Positions 23,350 through 34,498 of a DNA stretch of 64,000 bases are shown piece after piece. The position numbers and the translations under genes were made by a program. Numbering within the stretch: the stretch's first letter is position 1; each line of letters opens with the position of its first letter. This stretch comes from Nannobrachium achirus (taxonomy: Eukaryota; Chordata; Actinopteri; Myctophiformes; Myctophidae): the NCBI GenBank assembly GCA_963921795.1, contig OY997651.1:49309018-49373017 (forward strand). Reading direction: 5' to 3'. The notes beneath the pieces were generated by a model that saw nothing but the letters and a program-made list of their open reading frames with translations, did not search any database and had not been told where the DNA came from.

Positions 23350-25005
23350 TTAGAGTACTGAGGTGCTGTCACCAGCGGGAGAGGGGGCTCTGGTGGTGGT
23401 GGCACCTGGAGGGGGGGCTCTGGTGGTGGTGCTGGGACAGGCTGAAGGGGGGGCTCTGGTGGTGGCGCCTGGAGGGGGGGCTCTGCTGGTGGTGCTGGCA
23501 CTGGCTGGAGGGGGGGCTCTGGTGGTGGCACCTGGAGGGGGGGCTCTGGTGGTGGCGCCTGGAGGGGGGGGCTCTGGTGGTGGCGCCTGGAGGGGGGGCT
23601 CTGGTGGTGGCGGCGCTGCCTGGAGGGGGGGCTCTGGTGGTGGCGGCGCTGCCTGGAGGGGGGGCTCTGGTGGTGGCGGCGCTACCTGGAGGGGGGGCTC
23701 TGGTGGTGGCGGCGCTGCCTGGAGGGGGGGCTCTGGTGGTGGCGACTGGGGAGACCCGGGCGGTAGCTGGTACTGCTGGGGGGCCGGCTGGTGGGAGGCG
23801 TACTGCTGGGGGGCCGGGTGGTAGGGCTGCTGGTGGGAGGTGCACTGCTGGGGGGCCGGGTGATAGGGCTGCTGGTGGGAGGTGCACTGCTGGGGGGCCG
23901 GGTGGTAGGGCTGCTGGTGGGAGGTGCACTGCTGGGGGGCCGGGTGGTAGGGCTGCTGGTGGGAGGTGCACTGCTGGGGGGCCGGGTGGTAGGGCTGCTG
24001 GTGGGAGGTGCACTGCTGGGGGGCCGGCGGGTAGGGCTGCTGGTGGGAGGTGCACTGCTGGGGGGCCGGGTGGTAGGGCTGCTGGTGGGAGGTGCACTGC
24101 TGGGGGGCCGGGTGGTAGGGCTGCTGGTGGGAGGTGCACTGCTGGGGGGCCGGCGGGTAGGGCTGCTGGTGGGAGGTGCACTGCTGGGGGGCCGGGTGGT
24201 AGGGCTGCTGGTGGGAGGTGCACTGCTGGGGGGCCGGCGGGTAGGGCTGCTGCTGGGGGGCCGGGTGGTAGGGCTGCTGCTGGGGGGCCGGCTGGTAGGG
24301 CTGCTGCTGGGGGGCCGGCTGGTAGGGCTGCTGCTGGGGGGCCAGCGGGTAGGGCTGCTGCTGGGGGGCCGGCGGGTAGGGCTGCTGCTGGGGGGCCAGC
24401 GGGTAGGAAGGCTGGGGGGGCGGCAGGGGAACGGTGTACTGCTGGGAAGTTGGCTGGTGGAAGGTGTACTGCTGGGAAGCCGGCTGGTGGAAGGTGTACT
24501 GCTGGGAAGCCGGCTGGTGGAAGGTATACTGCTGGGAAGCCGGCTGGTGGGCCGAGTATGACTGTGGAAGCACTGGAAGGGGTGCTGGAGGCCACTGCTG
24601 CAGCTCAGAGGATGTTGGCCATGGTTGGGAAGAGTCTGGGGGCCACTGCTGAGTGGGGGCTGGAGACCACTGCTTTAGCTGCGGCGGGGGCCACTGCTGA
24701 AGCTGATGGGGGGCTGGAGGCCACTGCTGAGGCTGCGGGGAGGCTGTAAGCCACTGCTGAGGCTGCGGGGAGGCTGTAAGCCACTGCTGAGGCTCCGGGG
24801 AGGCTGTAAGCCACTGCTGAGGCTCCGGGGAGGCTGGGGCCCATGGCTGCGGCTGTGAGGTTGCATGGAGCCAAGGCTGCGGCTGGCAGGGAGCTGGGGG
24901 CCATGGCTGTGACTGACAGGGAGCTGGAGACCATGGCTGTAGCTGCAAGGAGGCTGGGGGCCAGGGCTGTGACTGATAGGGGGGTGGTGATTGAATCTGG
25001 TCCAT
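23350..25005 (-). CDS. Pro/Gln-rich tandem-repeat ORF of the LTR element (551 aa)
   Basis: The ORF begins MDQIQSPPPYQSQPW, 35 bp past the primer-binding site, the position of a gag start. It is made almost wholly of three repeat types: a Gln/Pro/Trp part, a 14-residue unit (QQPYHPAPQQCTSH) with a 9-residue variant, and an 11-residue EPPLQAAPPPP-type unit. No zinc knuckle, capsid fold or enzyme motif is recognised. It could be a degenerate gag-like product, an adopted low-complexity protein, or a frame kept open because the repeat units are multiples of three. Confidence 0.45.
   Translation of the reverse strand: MDQIQSPPPYQSQPWPPASLQLQPWSPAPCQSQPWPPAPCQPQPWLHATSQPQPWAPASPEPQQWLTASPEPQQWLTASPQPQQWLTASPQPQQWPPAPHQLQQWPPPQLKQWSPAPTQQWPPDSSQPWPTSSELQQWPPAPLPVLPQSYSAHQPASQQYTFHQPASQQYTFHQPASQQYTFHQPTSQQYTVPLPPPQPSYPLAPQQQPYPPAPQQQPYPLAPQQQPYQPAPQQQPYQPAPQQQPYHPAPQQQPYPPAPQQCTSHQQPYHPAPQQCTSHQQPYPPAPQQCTSHQQPYHPAPQQCTSHQQPYHPAPQQCTSHQQPYPPAPQQCTSHQQPYHPAPQQCTSHQQPYHPAPQQCTSHQQPYHPAPQQCTSHQQPYHPAPQQCTSHQQPYHPAPQQYASHQPAPQQYQLPPGSPQSPPPEPPLQAAPPPPEPPLQVAPPPPEPPLQAAPPPPEPPLQAAPPPPEPPLQAPPPEPPPPGATTRAPPPGATTRAPPPASASTTSRAPPPGATTRAPPSACPSTTTRAPPPGATTTRAPSPAGDSTSVL
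23380..24420. repeat. G-rich minisatellites (33-, 42- and 27-bp units)
   Basis: Units of about 33 bp (GGAGGGGGGGCTCTGGTGGT...) fill 23,380-23,740. Units of 42 bp follow to about 24,240, then 27-bp units to about 24,400. All periods are multiples of three. The plus strand has regularly spaced G-runs of five or more. Confidence 0.9.
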
Positions 25006-25713
25006 ACCTGGTGGCGGAGTTTCCGTGCTCGAAGGACCATGTAAAATTGCTCAGTGGATTGATGGTTCATAACTCTAAACTCCTACACCAGGATGCCGGC
25101 CAAAACATCAGGACCAGAATGGGTTGGTGGTAAAATGGGTTTTATTGACTCCATGTACTTTATGGGGGAACATGGCATGATGGTGATGACGATGATGATG
25201 GTTTGACTAAACAGAATGGAAACACAATATCAGTAACAAGACTAAACTTAGGCATAAATAATTAGGATAAATAAACTTGGCATAAACAAACTAGGACATA
25301 ACTGGGTAGCATAAACAATACAAGCACAACATCACCCAAACAGCACTATAGGAATAAATCACCCAAACATTACAAGAACAATACTTTACACTTCATATAT
25401 ACAAATATAAACATGACCGGATCTTCAACAAAAGGAACAACGCAATTTAACAGAAATAACTTACATTTTAACGCATCAGACAGTCATGGAGTTCTGCAGC
25501 CTTCAGACCAAATGTTTGGTGTGCAGTGCCACCTGAGCCTATATAGGCTCTCCACAGGTGGTCTGACTAATTACAGACCACACCCACCAATAAGTGCAAT
25601 GATCAGAGCAACATATTCTAACCCCACCCACTCCTGGCCAGAGTGTGTGGGGATTTTGTACAACTGGCCATCTCCATATTTGGGAAAATATGTCCACTTC
25701 TGGTCCAACTTAA

Positions 25714-27631
25714 AGGGCCTACACCATGCTTTTAAAACTATATTTTTTGTATAAATATATGCTCAAAATTGAGTCTTAGACAGGTCTTAACCCCCAACAC
25801 ACACCCTGACCATTCCTCTTGTTTCTTATAGCTGTGCTATTTTTAGGCTCTGAAGCTGCAATACCAAAACGGCCTTTGTTTGCTCAGTGGCGCATCTAGT
25901 GGAGTTTCGTTTTTCCACCCTCCCCCTCCCCCCTCCAACGTTGTCGACAACAAATAATGTAATATTGGGCCAATACAAAAATAGGATAATCTTGCAGCTC
26001 TGATTATAGCCTACTGTAGGCCTATGTTGTATGATATAAGCCTACTGTCAAATGACACAGGGCGACCGTTGCTAGACCAGACATTTATTATTTATGTATA
26101 ATGTATAAAAATGTATGAAATATAACAGCCTAACCAGGCTATATTCTTTTCTTCACTGCATACTACGTATCAATCACGGTAAAACCATGTTTATTTTGGC
26201 GATAATGACATCATAGCCTAGTATAGAACAGTGGTTCGCAAACTTTTTGACGGCTCGCGGGCTCTCCTCTCACTATCCACGGCTCGTTCGCCACGCGAGC
26301 TCCGGGGATCGCGGAGCGCCCCGCGAGCGGCCCGCGAGCGCAGCCCGAGACGGTACACATACGTCGGGCACCTACGCTCTGTCTGGTCGCTCGACCCGCT
26401 CCTCTTCCTCCTGGTTGGAGCGTTTTCGTCTGCAGCGCAGCAGGCAGCAGCGTGAGAGGAGAGCCGTGAGTGAGAGGAGAGGCAGGGTGTGGAGCTCTTT
26501 CTAGCCGGAGATCGTGAAGGGAGAGGCGTGGTGGCCAGCTCTCTATAGCCGGGGACAGCGATAGAAGATGCGGCGTGTAGCCGTGGAATTGTGGATACTA
26601 GTGAGAGGAGAGGCGGGGTGTGGGGCTCTTTCTAGCCGGGGACAGTGATAGAAGAGGCGGCGTGTTGCTCTATAGCCGGGGAGAGTGAAGGGAGGACCGG
26701 GGTGTTTTAGCTCACTCTAGCCGCGGACAGTGACAGGAGAGGCGGGCTGTGAAGCTCTCTCAAGCCGGGGACAGGGAGGGGAAAACCGGGGGTTGGACAG
26801 CGATAGGAGAGGCGGTCTATCACGGACACGGAGGAGGAGGATGCTTGTCTGCTTGAGCTGCTTGTCGCAGCCAGGACCGCCGCTCTGTCTACCGGGTCGG
26901 AGCTGCTTGTCGCGACCGCTCGATCGGCTCAACACTATCATCTATCTTTTTCTTGGTAAGATACTTGGTTAAGAAATCGCGGTGGATTCGGCCACCGCGG
27001 CTCGCTCCCACCCGGCCACCGCGGCGAGCTCCGTGGCTCGCTCCCACCCGGCCACCGCGAGCTCCCACCCGGCCACCGCGAGCTCCCACCCGGCCACCGC
27101 GGAAAATTTAGGCCCAGGCTTCAGAAGGCCTCGGATCATTAAAAATAGGTATTTTGTTTCCTTGTTAGAAGGGACGAAGCTTGGGTCCTCGCAGTCTATA
27201 ACGTCACATTTATAGTGCAATCCAGGAACGTTAAGACTTCTCCTTGGACATGTTGATAGCAAAAATGTTAATAAAATAAAAGTGAGTGAGAGCACTGAGT
27301 GAGCAGCCCCAGAACAGTAAGCCAGCTGCAGATGGAGGGACTGGAGGCTAAGAAAATTAGAAACAAATGAGGGGCTGGGTTTACAACAGTAGCTCTGGTT
27401 TTTACCTGAAGGGCGGGGGGGGGGGGGGGGAATCCGTGTGACGTCACACGGATTCAACTTTCAGAACAGCACTGTTCTGAGAACCCGTGGAAAGCTTTTC
27501 ATCTCTGTCTGCCCAAAACCAGAGAAAGACACAACGGTCAGAAATAGGACTTTGTGAGGATAGAAGGTGCCAGTGGGACCCCAAAAAAAGGTTTTAAAAT
27601 AGAAAAAGTGAAAATTCATGGTGTAGGTCCT
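25714..27631. mobile_element. TTAA-flanked 1.9-kb element (piggyBac-like)
   Basis: The ends AGGGCCTACACCATG and CATGGTGTAGGTCCT are inverted repeats with one mismatch, each flanked by TTAA (25,710-25,713 and 27,632-27,635). No transposase is recognisable. The interior holds a hAT-like terminus (CAGTGGTTCGCAAAC at 26,230), a degenerate GC-rich tandem region (26,450-26,830), a (CCACCGCG...) minisatellite (26,990-27,105) and a poly-G run (27,416-27,430), so it is probably composite. Confidence 0.55.
26990..27105. repeat. GC-rich minisatellite
   Basis: Short units built on GCTCCCACCCGGCCACCGCG are repeated four to five times, with partial deletions. Confidence 0.75.
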
Positions 27632-27737
27632 TTAAACAGCCAACCAGGTCTTTTTTTGGTCAAGGTTGATCCCATGCCAAAGTGCCAGTGCTCGCTCAGC
27701 AGTCTGCTGTCACCCACAATGCATGCACATGTCCATG

Positions 27738-27803
27738 GCCCGTCTGGGATTTGAACCTGGGACCTCTTGCACCCAAAGCGAGAATCATACCCCTAGACCA
27801 GAG
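27738..27803 (-). pseudogene. tRNA-Pro pseudogene, isolated
   Basis: On the minus strand the sequence follows tRNA-Pro (TGG anticodon) from the D-arm (CTAGGGGTATGATTCTCGC) to the T-arm, but it lacks the 5' acceptor strand. It is the same family as the arrays at 30.8-32.5 and 56.4-59 kb. Confidence 0.6.
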
Positions 27804-27931
27804 TTGGGCAACTTTGATGATAGCCCCTCTATCATCAAAGTGTACTCATCTTTTTTCAATATCGGCTGACTCGGTTCCCCTCGGGTATCAGGAACCGGCG
27901 ATTTCACTATCAAATACCCAGGACCCGGGAC

Positions 27932-29075
27932 TAGGGCTGTCACGATTAATACATAATCGTCTATTAGCGATTATTTTTCATATTCGCGAATATTTTTCAT
28001 ATTCGCGATTATCGTCAATTATCTAATTTAATTAAAAAAGTAGTGAGTTTTGACAATAAAACCATTCTTAAACATGTTAAACCTCACGTCAACACTTGCA
28101 TTCTTGAATGCGCCTCCCCCTTGTTGCCACGGGGACCCGTGAACGCTCAATGCTGGTCCTCCTCAGTCAGTCAACACAACAGCAGTCACACAGCACAGGC
28201 AGGCTGGCTGGCTAACTAAAAATGCTTAAACAGTTTGTTTTTTCCAGACGGTCGGAACAGACACATGTACCATACACATCCCGGGACTATATATTCCTTT
28301 TGATACGATACAGAAAAAGGCGTTCACTTTCGTTTCAACACAGAGGACTGGAGTCAGTGCCTTTACTGCAGCTTAGCTTAGCATAGCTCTGGTCCATAGC
28401 GTTAGTGGAGTTCTCCCTCCACTAACGCTATGGACCAGAGCTAAGCTTCACTGCTGCTCTGCTGTGGAAAGAGAGGATGATGATGATGATTACACACAGA
28501 CGGCGACTAACTAACTATAGATGTTGGATTGTGGTCGTGATAAACATTAGGCCTATTAGGCTACTGTCGCTATTTTCAGCTGTCGGCTATTTTTGCAGTT
28601 GTCTGCTATTTTCACAACGCAGCGCGACGCGTTGTGTGCTTGTAGATCGGCTATTTTCACAACCCACCGCGACGCGTTGTGAGCTTGTTGATCGGCTATT
28701 TTCGCAACGCGACGCGTTGTGAGCTTGTAGATCGGCTATTTTCACAACGCACCGCGAGCTTGTAGATCGGCTATTTTCACAACGCACCGCGACGCGTTGT
28801 GAGCCTACAGATCGGCTATTTATTTTCAAATAGCTACGGTATAAAATAGGGCTAAAGTTAGCAAGTAAATGTACTTAATAGTTACTTTACACCACTGAAC
28901 TGATGTTTAAAAAGCAATTAAATTGCTCATTAAGGTACAGTGTGAGTATGAGCTCAAAGCCTATTATCATAGTGGCATAAAATGAAGGGGGGGAAAAAGA
29001 CGATATATTCGTCAATCGGCGATTATTTGTATGACAATTAATCGTCTGGAGAAAGTCCTAATCGTGACAGCCCTA
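27932..29075. mobile_element. hAT element, non-autonomous, 1144 bp
   Basis: The ends TAGGGCTGTCACGATTA and TAATCGTGACAGCCCTA are inverted repeats, flanked by a perfect 8-bp duplication CCCGGGAC (27,924-27,931 and 29,076-29,083). No transposase is seen. The interior carries a hairpin (28,385-28,443, AGCTCTGGTCCATAGCG arm) and a minisatellite (28,608-28,830). It was inserted in a GC-rich dispersed repeat that continues at 29,084-29,205 and has a relative at 8850-8930. Confidence 0.85.
28608..28830. repeat. Minisatellite of the dispersed palindromic motif
   Basis: About five units of roughly 35-45 bp share GCGACGCGTTGTGAGCTTGT and AGATCGGCTATTTTC. Single copies of the same motif occur at six other places in the window. 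Confidence 0.8.
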
Positions 29076-29494
29076 CCCGGGACATGCAGCGGCGGCTCCG
29101 ACCCGGCCCCAACCTCACTGCGCTTAAACGGCCACGTTACCCGGCTCGGGGCGGGTCGGACCCCGGGTAATTTCGTATCTCGGGCAGGTCCGAAGACCTC
29201 TAGTGAGCAGTGGTGCTTTGAGATTTTCTTTTCCGGGCGGACGGTCATTTATTGACGTCACGTGCACGCACGCGCCTCTAGAGGCTATTTAGATAGAAAG
29301 GATGTCAACAGATCTAATGGTGGGAAAACAATAGTTTTCTAGTCTTAATTACATTTGCATTGTTACTTAAGATTTTATGTTCTACTTTCTTTTAATTCAT
29401 TTAGAAAATATACTTCTGCAGTAGGCTAGAGAAACAAAGTTTGCCTTGAACGAATCTCAAACACTAAATACCACTGTAATGGAGCCATGTATGA

Positions 29495-29496
<2 letters not shown>

Positions 29497-29564
<68 letters not shown>
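29497..29564. repeat. (AC)n microsatellite
   Basis: An AC run of about 68 bp. From 29,570 to 30,775 there is no gene. It holds repeat-like sequence around GCGGTAATTACCGCAATACC near 30,480 and one dispersed palindromic motif at 30,308. Confidence 0.95.
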
Positions 29565-29566
<2 letters not shown>

Positions 29567-31241
29567 CGACACATGCACGTGCAGTCACAGCTGGAAACCT
29601 AGGTGTTAAAGTAGGCTATATATCCATATGAATAGAGGGGGCTTGAGGACGCTCACACATTCACCACTAGAAACCTGTTATGCAATAGTAGCCACTGATT
29701 AAAGTATTGCTTGTAGTTATCGCGGATTCGCGGGGTGGGGGGTAGGGTTCTGTAACCGCCGTTCTACCGCGGTGTCAGTGTGCTTACCGCGGTAAAAAAA
29801 GACAAAAAAAAAGTCTATTTTTTATTGGAAAACAAGCGAGTTTTAAAACAGGGGAGAAGCAAGGACCGCATGCGCTCCATGCCGCTCTGCTCTGGGACGT
29901 GTACCACACGTTTGGAAGCCACATACGTCACTCAGAGACACAGTCAGACCTTGTGTTGTGGCATATCTTTTTTTATTCATACGGATTACTGGCGGAGTGC
30001 GGGCCGCGTGGACTGAAACCGAAAATGAAACTATTTTACTTTTTCCACCGCGTCGCACGTTGTGCCCCGTCCGGCGGCGCGTCTGCGATTTTATAACCTT
30101 TTCTGTCAAGTCTTGTAACTAAAACCTGTATATAGCAGCACTCAATCACTGCGATTTGAGAGTTGAGACGTGACGTGATTTTAAGAATCACTGTACACGA
30201 TCTGACTACCCGTCCTCTTCTGGTTTGTTCACACAGCTGTTTGTGTCTGAAAAGCCCAAGTAGCTAGCCTACGTTACTATAGTAACCCGACAGTGCAGAT
30301 CTAAAAGCTCAGAACGCGTCGCGGATGCGATGTGTTGTGAGCTTGTAGATCTGCTCCTTTCAAAGCCAGACCCGCTGTGCAAGTATAACTCGGGCAGTCA
30401 GGCTGTGGAGAGGCGACTTTTGGGAAGATGATTGCAATATTTTGACTTATCGCCGAACCTTAATTAATTGATACGGGGGTGCGGTAATTACCGCAATACC
30501 GGCGGTAAATGGGAAGACGGGGTAATCGCGGTAACAAAATGTCGATACCGCCCCAGGCCTAGTGGGGGGTTGTCGCGGCTCTCGCGGCGGGTATGTAGCC
30601 TAGTAAACTGACTCCTCCCATCTTCTGTTCTTAGGCAGGAAGAGACTGGTTTACGAGGCTAGGAGGTATGCACGCGTTTACACGGTTGTGCACCGTTCGG
30701 TATGGTGCCGTCCGTGCGTCCGTGTGGGAATTTTTCCGACCACATGGCGTCCGGCCTCCAAAGCGCTACTGCTAGTGAGAATCATACCCCTAGACCAACG
30801 AGCCTTGATTTCCCTGGCATCTTCAGTCTGACACGGCTGTTTGATGCACACATGACCTCTTTGAAATAGACAATTCTGAAACGTGTGTAAAGGAGGGTGG
30901 TACTGTTAGGGCTCGTCCGGGATTTGAACCCGGGACCTCTCGCACCCTAAGCTACGAGCCCTATTTTACACGTCATCTTTACTTTGACATAGCGAATTGA
31001 TGCGCTTGTGGCTTTGCCGAAAATGTCAGATACTGCAGGTAGTGGAGATATCGCGTAGCTACATGTGGTTCTTTCAAAAAAACTGGAAGGGCTCATCTGG
31101 GATCTCTCGCACCCAAAGTGAGAATCATACCACTAGACCAACGAGCCTTGATTCCCCTGGCATCTTCAGCCTGACACAGCTGTTTGATGCACACATGACC
31201 TTTTTGAAATAGACAATTCTGAAACGTGTGTGGTACTGTTA

Positions 31242-31313
31242 GAGCTCATCCGGGATTTGAACCCGGGACCTCTCGCACCCTAAGCGAGAATCATACCCCT
31301 AGACCAACGAGCC
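31242..31313 (-). tRNA. tRNA-Pro (AGG)
   Basis: It is a 72-nt cloverleaf. The anticodon loop TTAGGGT gives anticodon AGG, the anticodon stem CTCGC/GCGAG is perfect, and the T-arm (CCGGG TTCAAAT CCCGG) is intact. In the acceptor stem two pairs are G-U wobbles because the 3' strand reads ATGAGCT. A box (TGGTCTAGGGG) and B box (GGTTCAAATCC) are intact. Function is plausible but untested, and no clean T-run terminator follows. Confidence 0.65.
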
Positions 31314-31656
31314 CTGTTTTACATGTCATCTTTACTCTGACAAAGCCCAATTGATGCACTCGTGGCTTGGCTGAAAATATAGCGCGAACCATTCCCCTAG
31401 ACCAACAAGCCTTGAATTCCCTGGTATCTTCAGCCTGACACAGCTGTTTGATGCACACATGACCTTTTTGAAATAGACAATTCTGAAACCTGCATGAACT
31501 GTTAGGGCTCATCCGGGATTTCTCACACCCATAGCGAGAACCATACCCCTAGACCAATAAGCCTTGATTTCCCTGGTATCTTCAGCCTGACATGGCTGTT
31601 TGATGCACACATGACCTTTTTGAAATAGACAATTCTGAAACCTGTGTGAACTGTTA

Positions 31657-31728
31657 GGGCTCGTCCGGGATTTGAACCCGAGACCTCTCGCACCCGAAGC
31701 GAGAATCATACCCCTAGACCAACGAGCC
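31657..31728 (-). tRNA. tRNA-Pro (CGG)
   Basis: It is a 72-nt cloverleaf with loop TTCGGGT (anticodon CGG) and perfect acceptor and anticodon stems. One T-stem pair is a G-U wobble (TCGGG TTCAAAT CCCGG). A and B boxes are intact. With the neighbouring AGG copy and the TGG copies of array B, all three eukaryotic proline anticodons are present in one related family. Confidence 0.7.
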
Positions 31729-32584
31729 CTGTGTTCCATGTCATCTTTACTCTGACAAAGCCAATTGATGCACTCGTGACTTCGCCAAAAATGTCAGAGA
31801 TACTGCAGGTAGTGGAGATACTTGTGGTTCTTTCAAAAACACTGGAAGGGATCGTCCGGGGTTTGAAGCCGGGACCTCTCGCACTCAATGTGAGTATCAT
31901 ACCCCTAGACCACCGAGCCTTTAGTTCTTTGACTTCCTTGACATCTTCAGTCTGAAGTGGCAAGGGCATCGCTCACACAGCTGCCGGCACACGTGACTGG
32001 GACGTCTCGCCCCCAAATACTTAGACCAACGAGCCTTGATTTCCTTGCCATCTTCAGTTTGACACAGACGACTCTTTTGAAATTGACAATTCTGAAACGT
32101 GTGACAAGTGAGTGTATTGTTAGCGCTCGTCTGGGATTTGAACGCCCGACCTCTTGCACCCGAAGTGAGAATCCTACCCCAAAACCAACAAGCCCTCTGT
32201 CCCATTTCATCTTTACTCTGACAAACCTAATTGATGCACTTGTGGCTTCGCAGAGAATGTCAGAGATACTGCAGGTAATGGAGATATCACATAGCGACAT
32301 GTAGTTCCTTCAAAAACACTGGAAGCTCTCGCAGCCAAAGTGAGAATCATACCCCTAGACCAACAAGCCTGGATTTCCTTGGCATCTTGAGTTTGATGCA
32401 CACATGACTCTTTTGAAATTGACAATTCTGAAACCTGTGTGTAAAGGTGGGTGGTACTGTTAGGGCTCATCCAGAATTTGAACCCCCGACTTGTCGCACC
32501 TAAAGTGAGAATCATACCCCTAGGGCAGGGGTGGCAACCTGTGGCAATCTGTGGGCCCGCAAGATGATTCAACATTCCTTGGGC

Positions 32585-32740
32585 CGTTTTAGCCCAAGGA
32601 ATGTTTTTCATGCAAACCAAATGCTTGCAATGGATTCAGAATCATGAAGAACCCCTAGTTTAACCACCCATATGCTACTTAAACAGATTCATTTTTAGCT
32701 TTTTTCCCCCTGTATATTAAGTTAATGGGACACTTAATTT
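32585..32740. mobile_element. Half copy of the long-hairpin MITE
   Basis: The segment starting TTAGCCCAAGGAATGTTTTT and running through GATTCAGAATCATGAAG matches one arm of the MITE at 18,475-19,135. Confidence 0.6.
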
Positions 32741-33038
32741 AGCGCCTGATAACACCAATTTAGCTGTGTCTCAGAAAGGTTTATCATACCAAATAGAGAT
32801 ATAGAGCTTTTCAAAAATGCATGGTAACCTTTGCCACCTTTCGGATACCGACATCTCATATGGCCCATGGACTAAACAGTGAAAACACTTACTTTCCTAT
32901 AATTTGTAATTTTAGGAAGCACGACGTATGTACATGTTGTCTGTTTGATGATATAAATTACATTTTAACCTCTAGATTACTACTTTCCCTTGTGGAGCGC
33001 TCACCAGGGGTGAAAGTGTGCCGGTACTATGGATGTAT

Positions 33039-33041
<3 letters not shown>

Positions 33042-33074
<33 letters not shown>
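33042..33074. repeat. (AT)n microsatellite
   Basis: A short AT run followed by poly-T, upstream of the first recognised exon of zinc-finger gene 2. Confidence 0.9.
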
Positions 33075-33076
<2 letters not shown>

Positions 33077-33196
33077 TTTTTTTTTTTTTTTTCATTAAAC
33101 AGCAGAACCTCTGTCTGAACTAAAAGATACTAAAGATACTGAACTATAAGATAACTAAAGATCAAAACTTTACCGTCTCTCATATCTTTTTCCTAG

Positions 33197-33309
33197 ACGC
33201 CTTGCAACTTGCTGTGTGTAAAGAGGAGGTTTCTCCTGAAGAGGAGAAGAGCTCCAGTCTGGTCCTGGAGGAACCAGATAGAGGAGGAAAAAATCCTAAA
33301 AAAGAGCCT
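33197..33309 (+). pseudogene. Zinc-finger gene 2, 5' part of interrupted coding exon
   Basis: After the acceptor ATCTTTTTCCTAG (phase 1) the exon encodes DALQLAVCKEEVSPEEEKSS and continues to NPKKEP, where the 3.94-kb element begins with an in-frame TAG. This matches the N-terminal acidic region common in fish zinc-finger proteins (…KEEV-PE…SSSL…PEPPHIKEE). The partner half resumes at 37,251 with ...EPPHIKEEL. The upstream first exon of this family was not found. Confidence 0.7.
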
Positions 33310-34320
33310 TAGTTTTTGAGGTACCCCTACCCGGGGTAGAACAAAACGCGACATAGTTTTTTCATATCTTTAGGATGTCCCCTTCATGAAATGGATTGTC
33401 CCAAGTTTTACTTTGACTGCAAAAGTCATGAAATTGATCCATGAAGGGACTCATCACATAGGCAAAAAAACACCTATCCTGAAAGATGGAGTTCCAAGTC
33501 AATCCTTTGTCATTTTCTACCTGCAGGTTGTTTTTACCTCATACTTGCACAGATGGTCCACAGGTAGTGTCCTTACATCCCAGAACAATCAGAATGCAAA
33601 AATATGGTTCTGTTTTGAATCTGCAGCCTTTTATATAAGGACTTTCTATAGGCGGAAATTACATTTCTAAGGAATGTTCCCCTGTAAGTCTGGTGATAAT
33701 CTTCTATAAGGGGTAGAACAAAACGCGACATAGTTTTTCATATCTTTAGGATGTCCCCTTCATGAAATGCACTGTCCCGAGTTTTACTTTTACTGCCAAA
33801 GTCATGAAATTGTTCCATGAAGGGACTCACCACATACTGTAGGCAAAAATCGCCTACCCTGAAAGATGGGGTTCCAATTCAATCCTTTGTCATTTTCTAC
33901 CTGCAGGTTGCTTTTACCTCATAATTGCACAGATGGTCTACAAGTAGTGTCCTTACATCCCAGAACAATCAGAATGCAAAAATATGGTTCTGTTTTGAAT
34001 CTGCAGCCTTTAATATAAGGACTTTCTATAGGCGGAAATGACATTCCTAAGGAAGAATCCCCTGTGATCCTGGAGATAATCTTCTATAAGGGGTAGTACA
34101 AACCCTGACAGTGTTTTTACTTGTCCTCTTCATGAAATGGATGGTCAGTAGTTTTACTTTTACTGCAGAAGTCATGAAATTGATCCATAAAGGTACCCAC
34201 CATTAAAAAGCCTACCCTGAAAGATGGAGTTCCAAGTCAATCCTTTGTCATTTTCTACCTGCTGGTTGTTTCATCTCATATTGCACAGATGGTCTACAGG
34301 TAGTGTCCCTACATCCCAAG

Positions 34321-34498
34321 GGGGAGGCTCTCTCCATTCCGACATGTCGCCACTCCGAAATGGACTTCTTATTGTCGGAGTGGCGACACTCCCATGGGCC
34401 TAAGGTTTAGGGTTAGGGGTAGAGATAGGGTTAGTGTCGGAATGCAGACATGTCGGAAAGGAGACATGTCGGAGTGGAGAGATGCACCCATCCCAAGG
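34321..34498. mobile_element. TTAGGG-core MITE, copy 1 (178 bp)
   Basis: It is nested in the 3.94-kb element and flanked by the 9-bp repeat CATCCCAAG (34,312-34,320 and 34,499-34,507). Ends are inverted (TCTCTCCATTCCGACATGTC / GACATGTCGGAGTGGAGAGA), and the core is GGTTTAGGGTTAGGGG. A relative is at 42,305-42,449. Confidence 0.7.

Larger units (their letters stand above)
22359..25662 (-). mobile_element. Young LTR retrotransposon, non-autonomous, minus strand
   Basis: Two 623-bp LTRs (22,359-22,981 and 25,040-25,662) run TGTA...TACA and differ at about one site. The 5-bp target duplication ACTGG lies at 22,354-22,358 and 25,663-25,667. On the minus strand a primer-binding site starting TGGTCCTTCGAGC abuts the right LTR, and a short purine-rich tract (GGGGTGG) precedes the left LTR. 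LTRs hold a TATA box (CTATATAGG) and AATAAA in the same orientation. It looks structurally whole as a non-autonomous element: no polymerase or integrase region is recognisable. Near-identical LTRs imply a recent insertion. Ty3/Gypsy is the likeliest family but unproven. Confidence 0.85.
30776..32526 (-). repeat. tRNA-Pro tandem array A
   Basis: About eleven minus-strand tRNA-Pro copies, intact to fragmentary, begin near 30,776, 30,909, 31,090, 31,242, 31,373, 31,506, 31,657, 31,851, 32,010, 32,123, 32,330 and 32,462. They are separated by homologous spacers of two alternating types: one with TGTTTGATGCACACATGACC, the other with AATGTCAGAGATACTGCAGG. Shared spacers show spread by unequal exchange of a tRNA-plus-spacer unit, not by independent retroposition. 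Confidence 0.8.

Noticed and set aside
23136-24749. Plus-strand Gly-rich frame of over 500 codons in the LTR element
   Set aside because: Opposite to the element's LTR and primer-site orientation; it arises because repeat units are multiples of three.
30776-32526. CRISPR-like array (regularly spaced repeats)
   Set aside because: Repeats are recognisable tRNA-Pro sequences, spacers are homologous to each other, and the context is eukaryotic.
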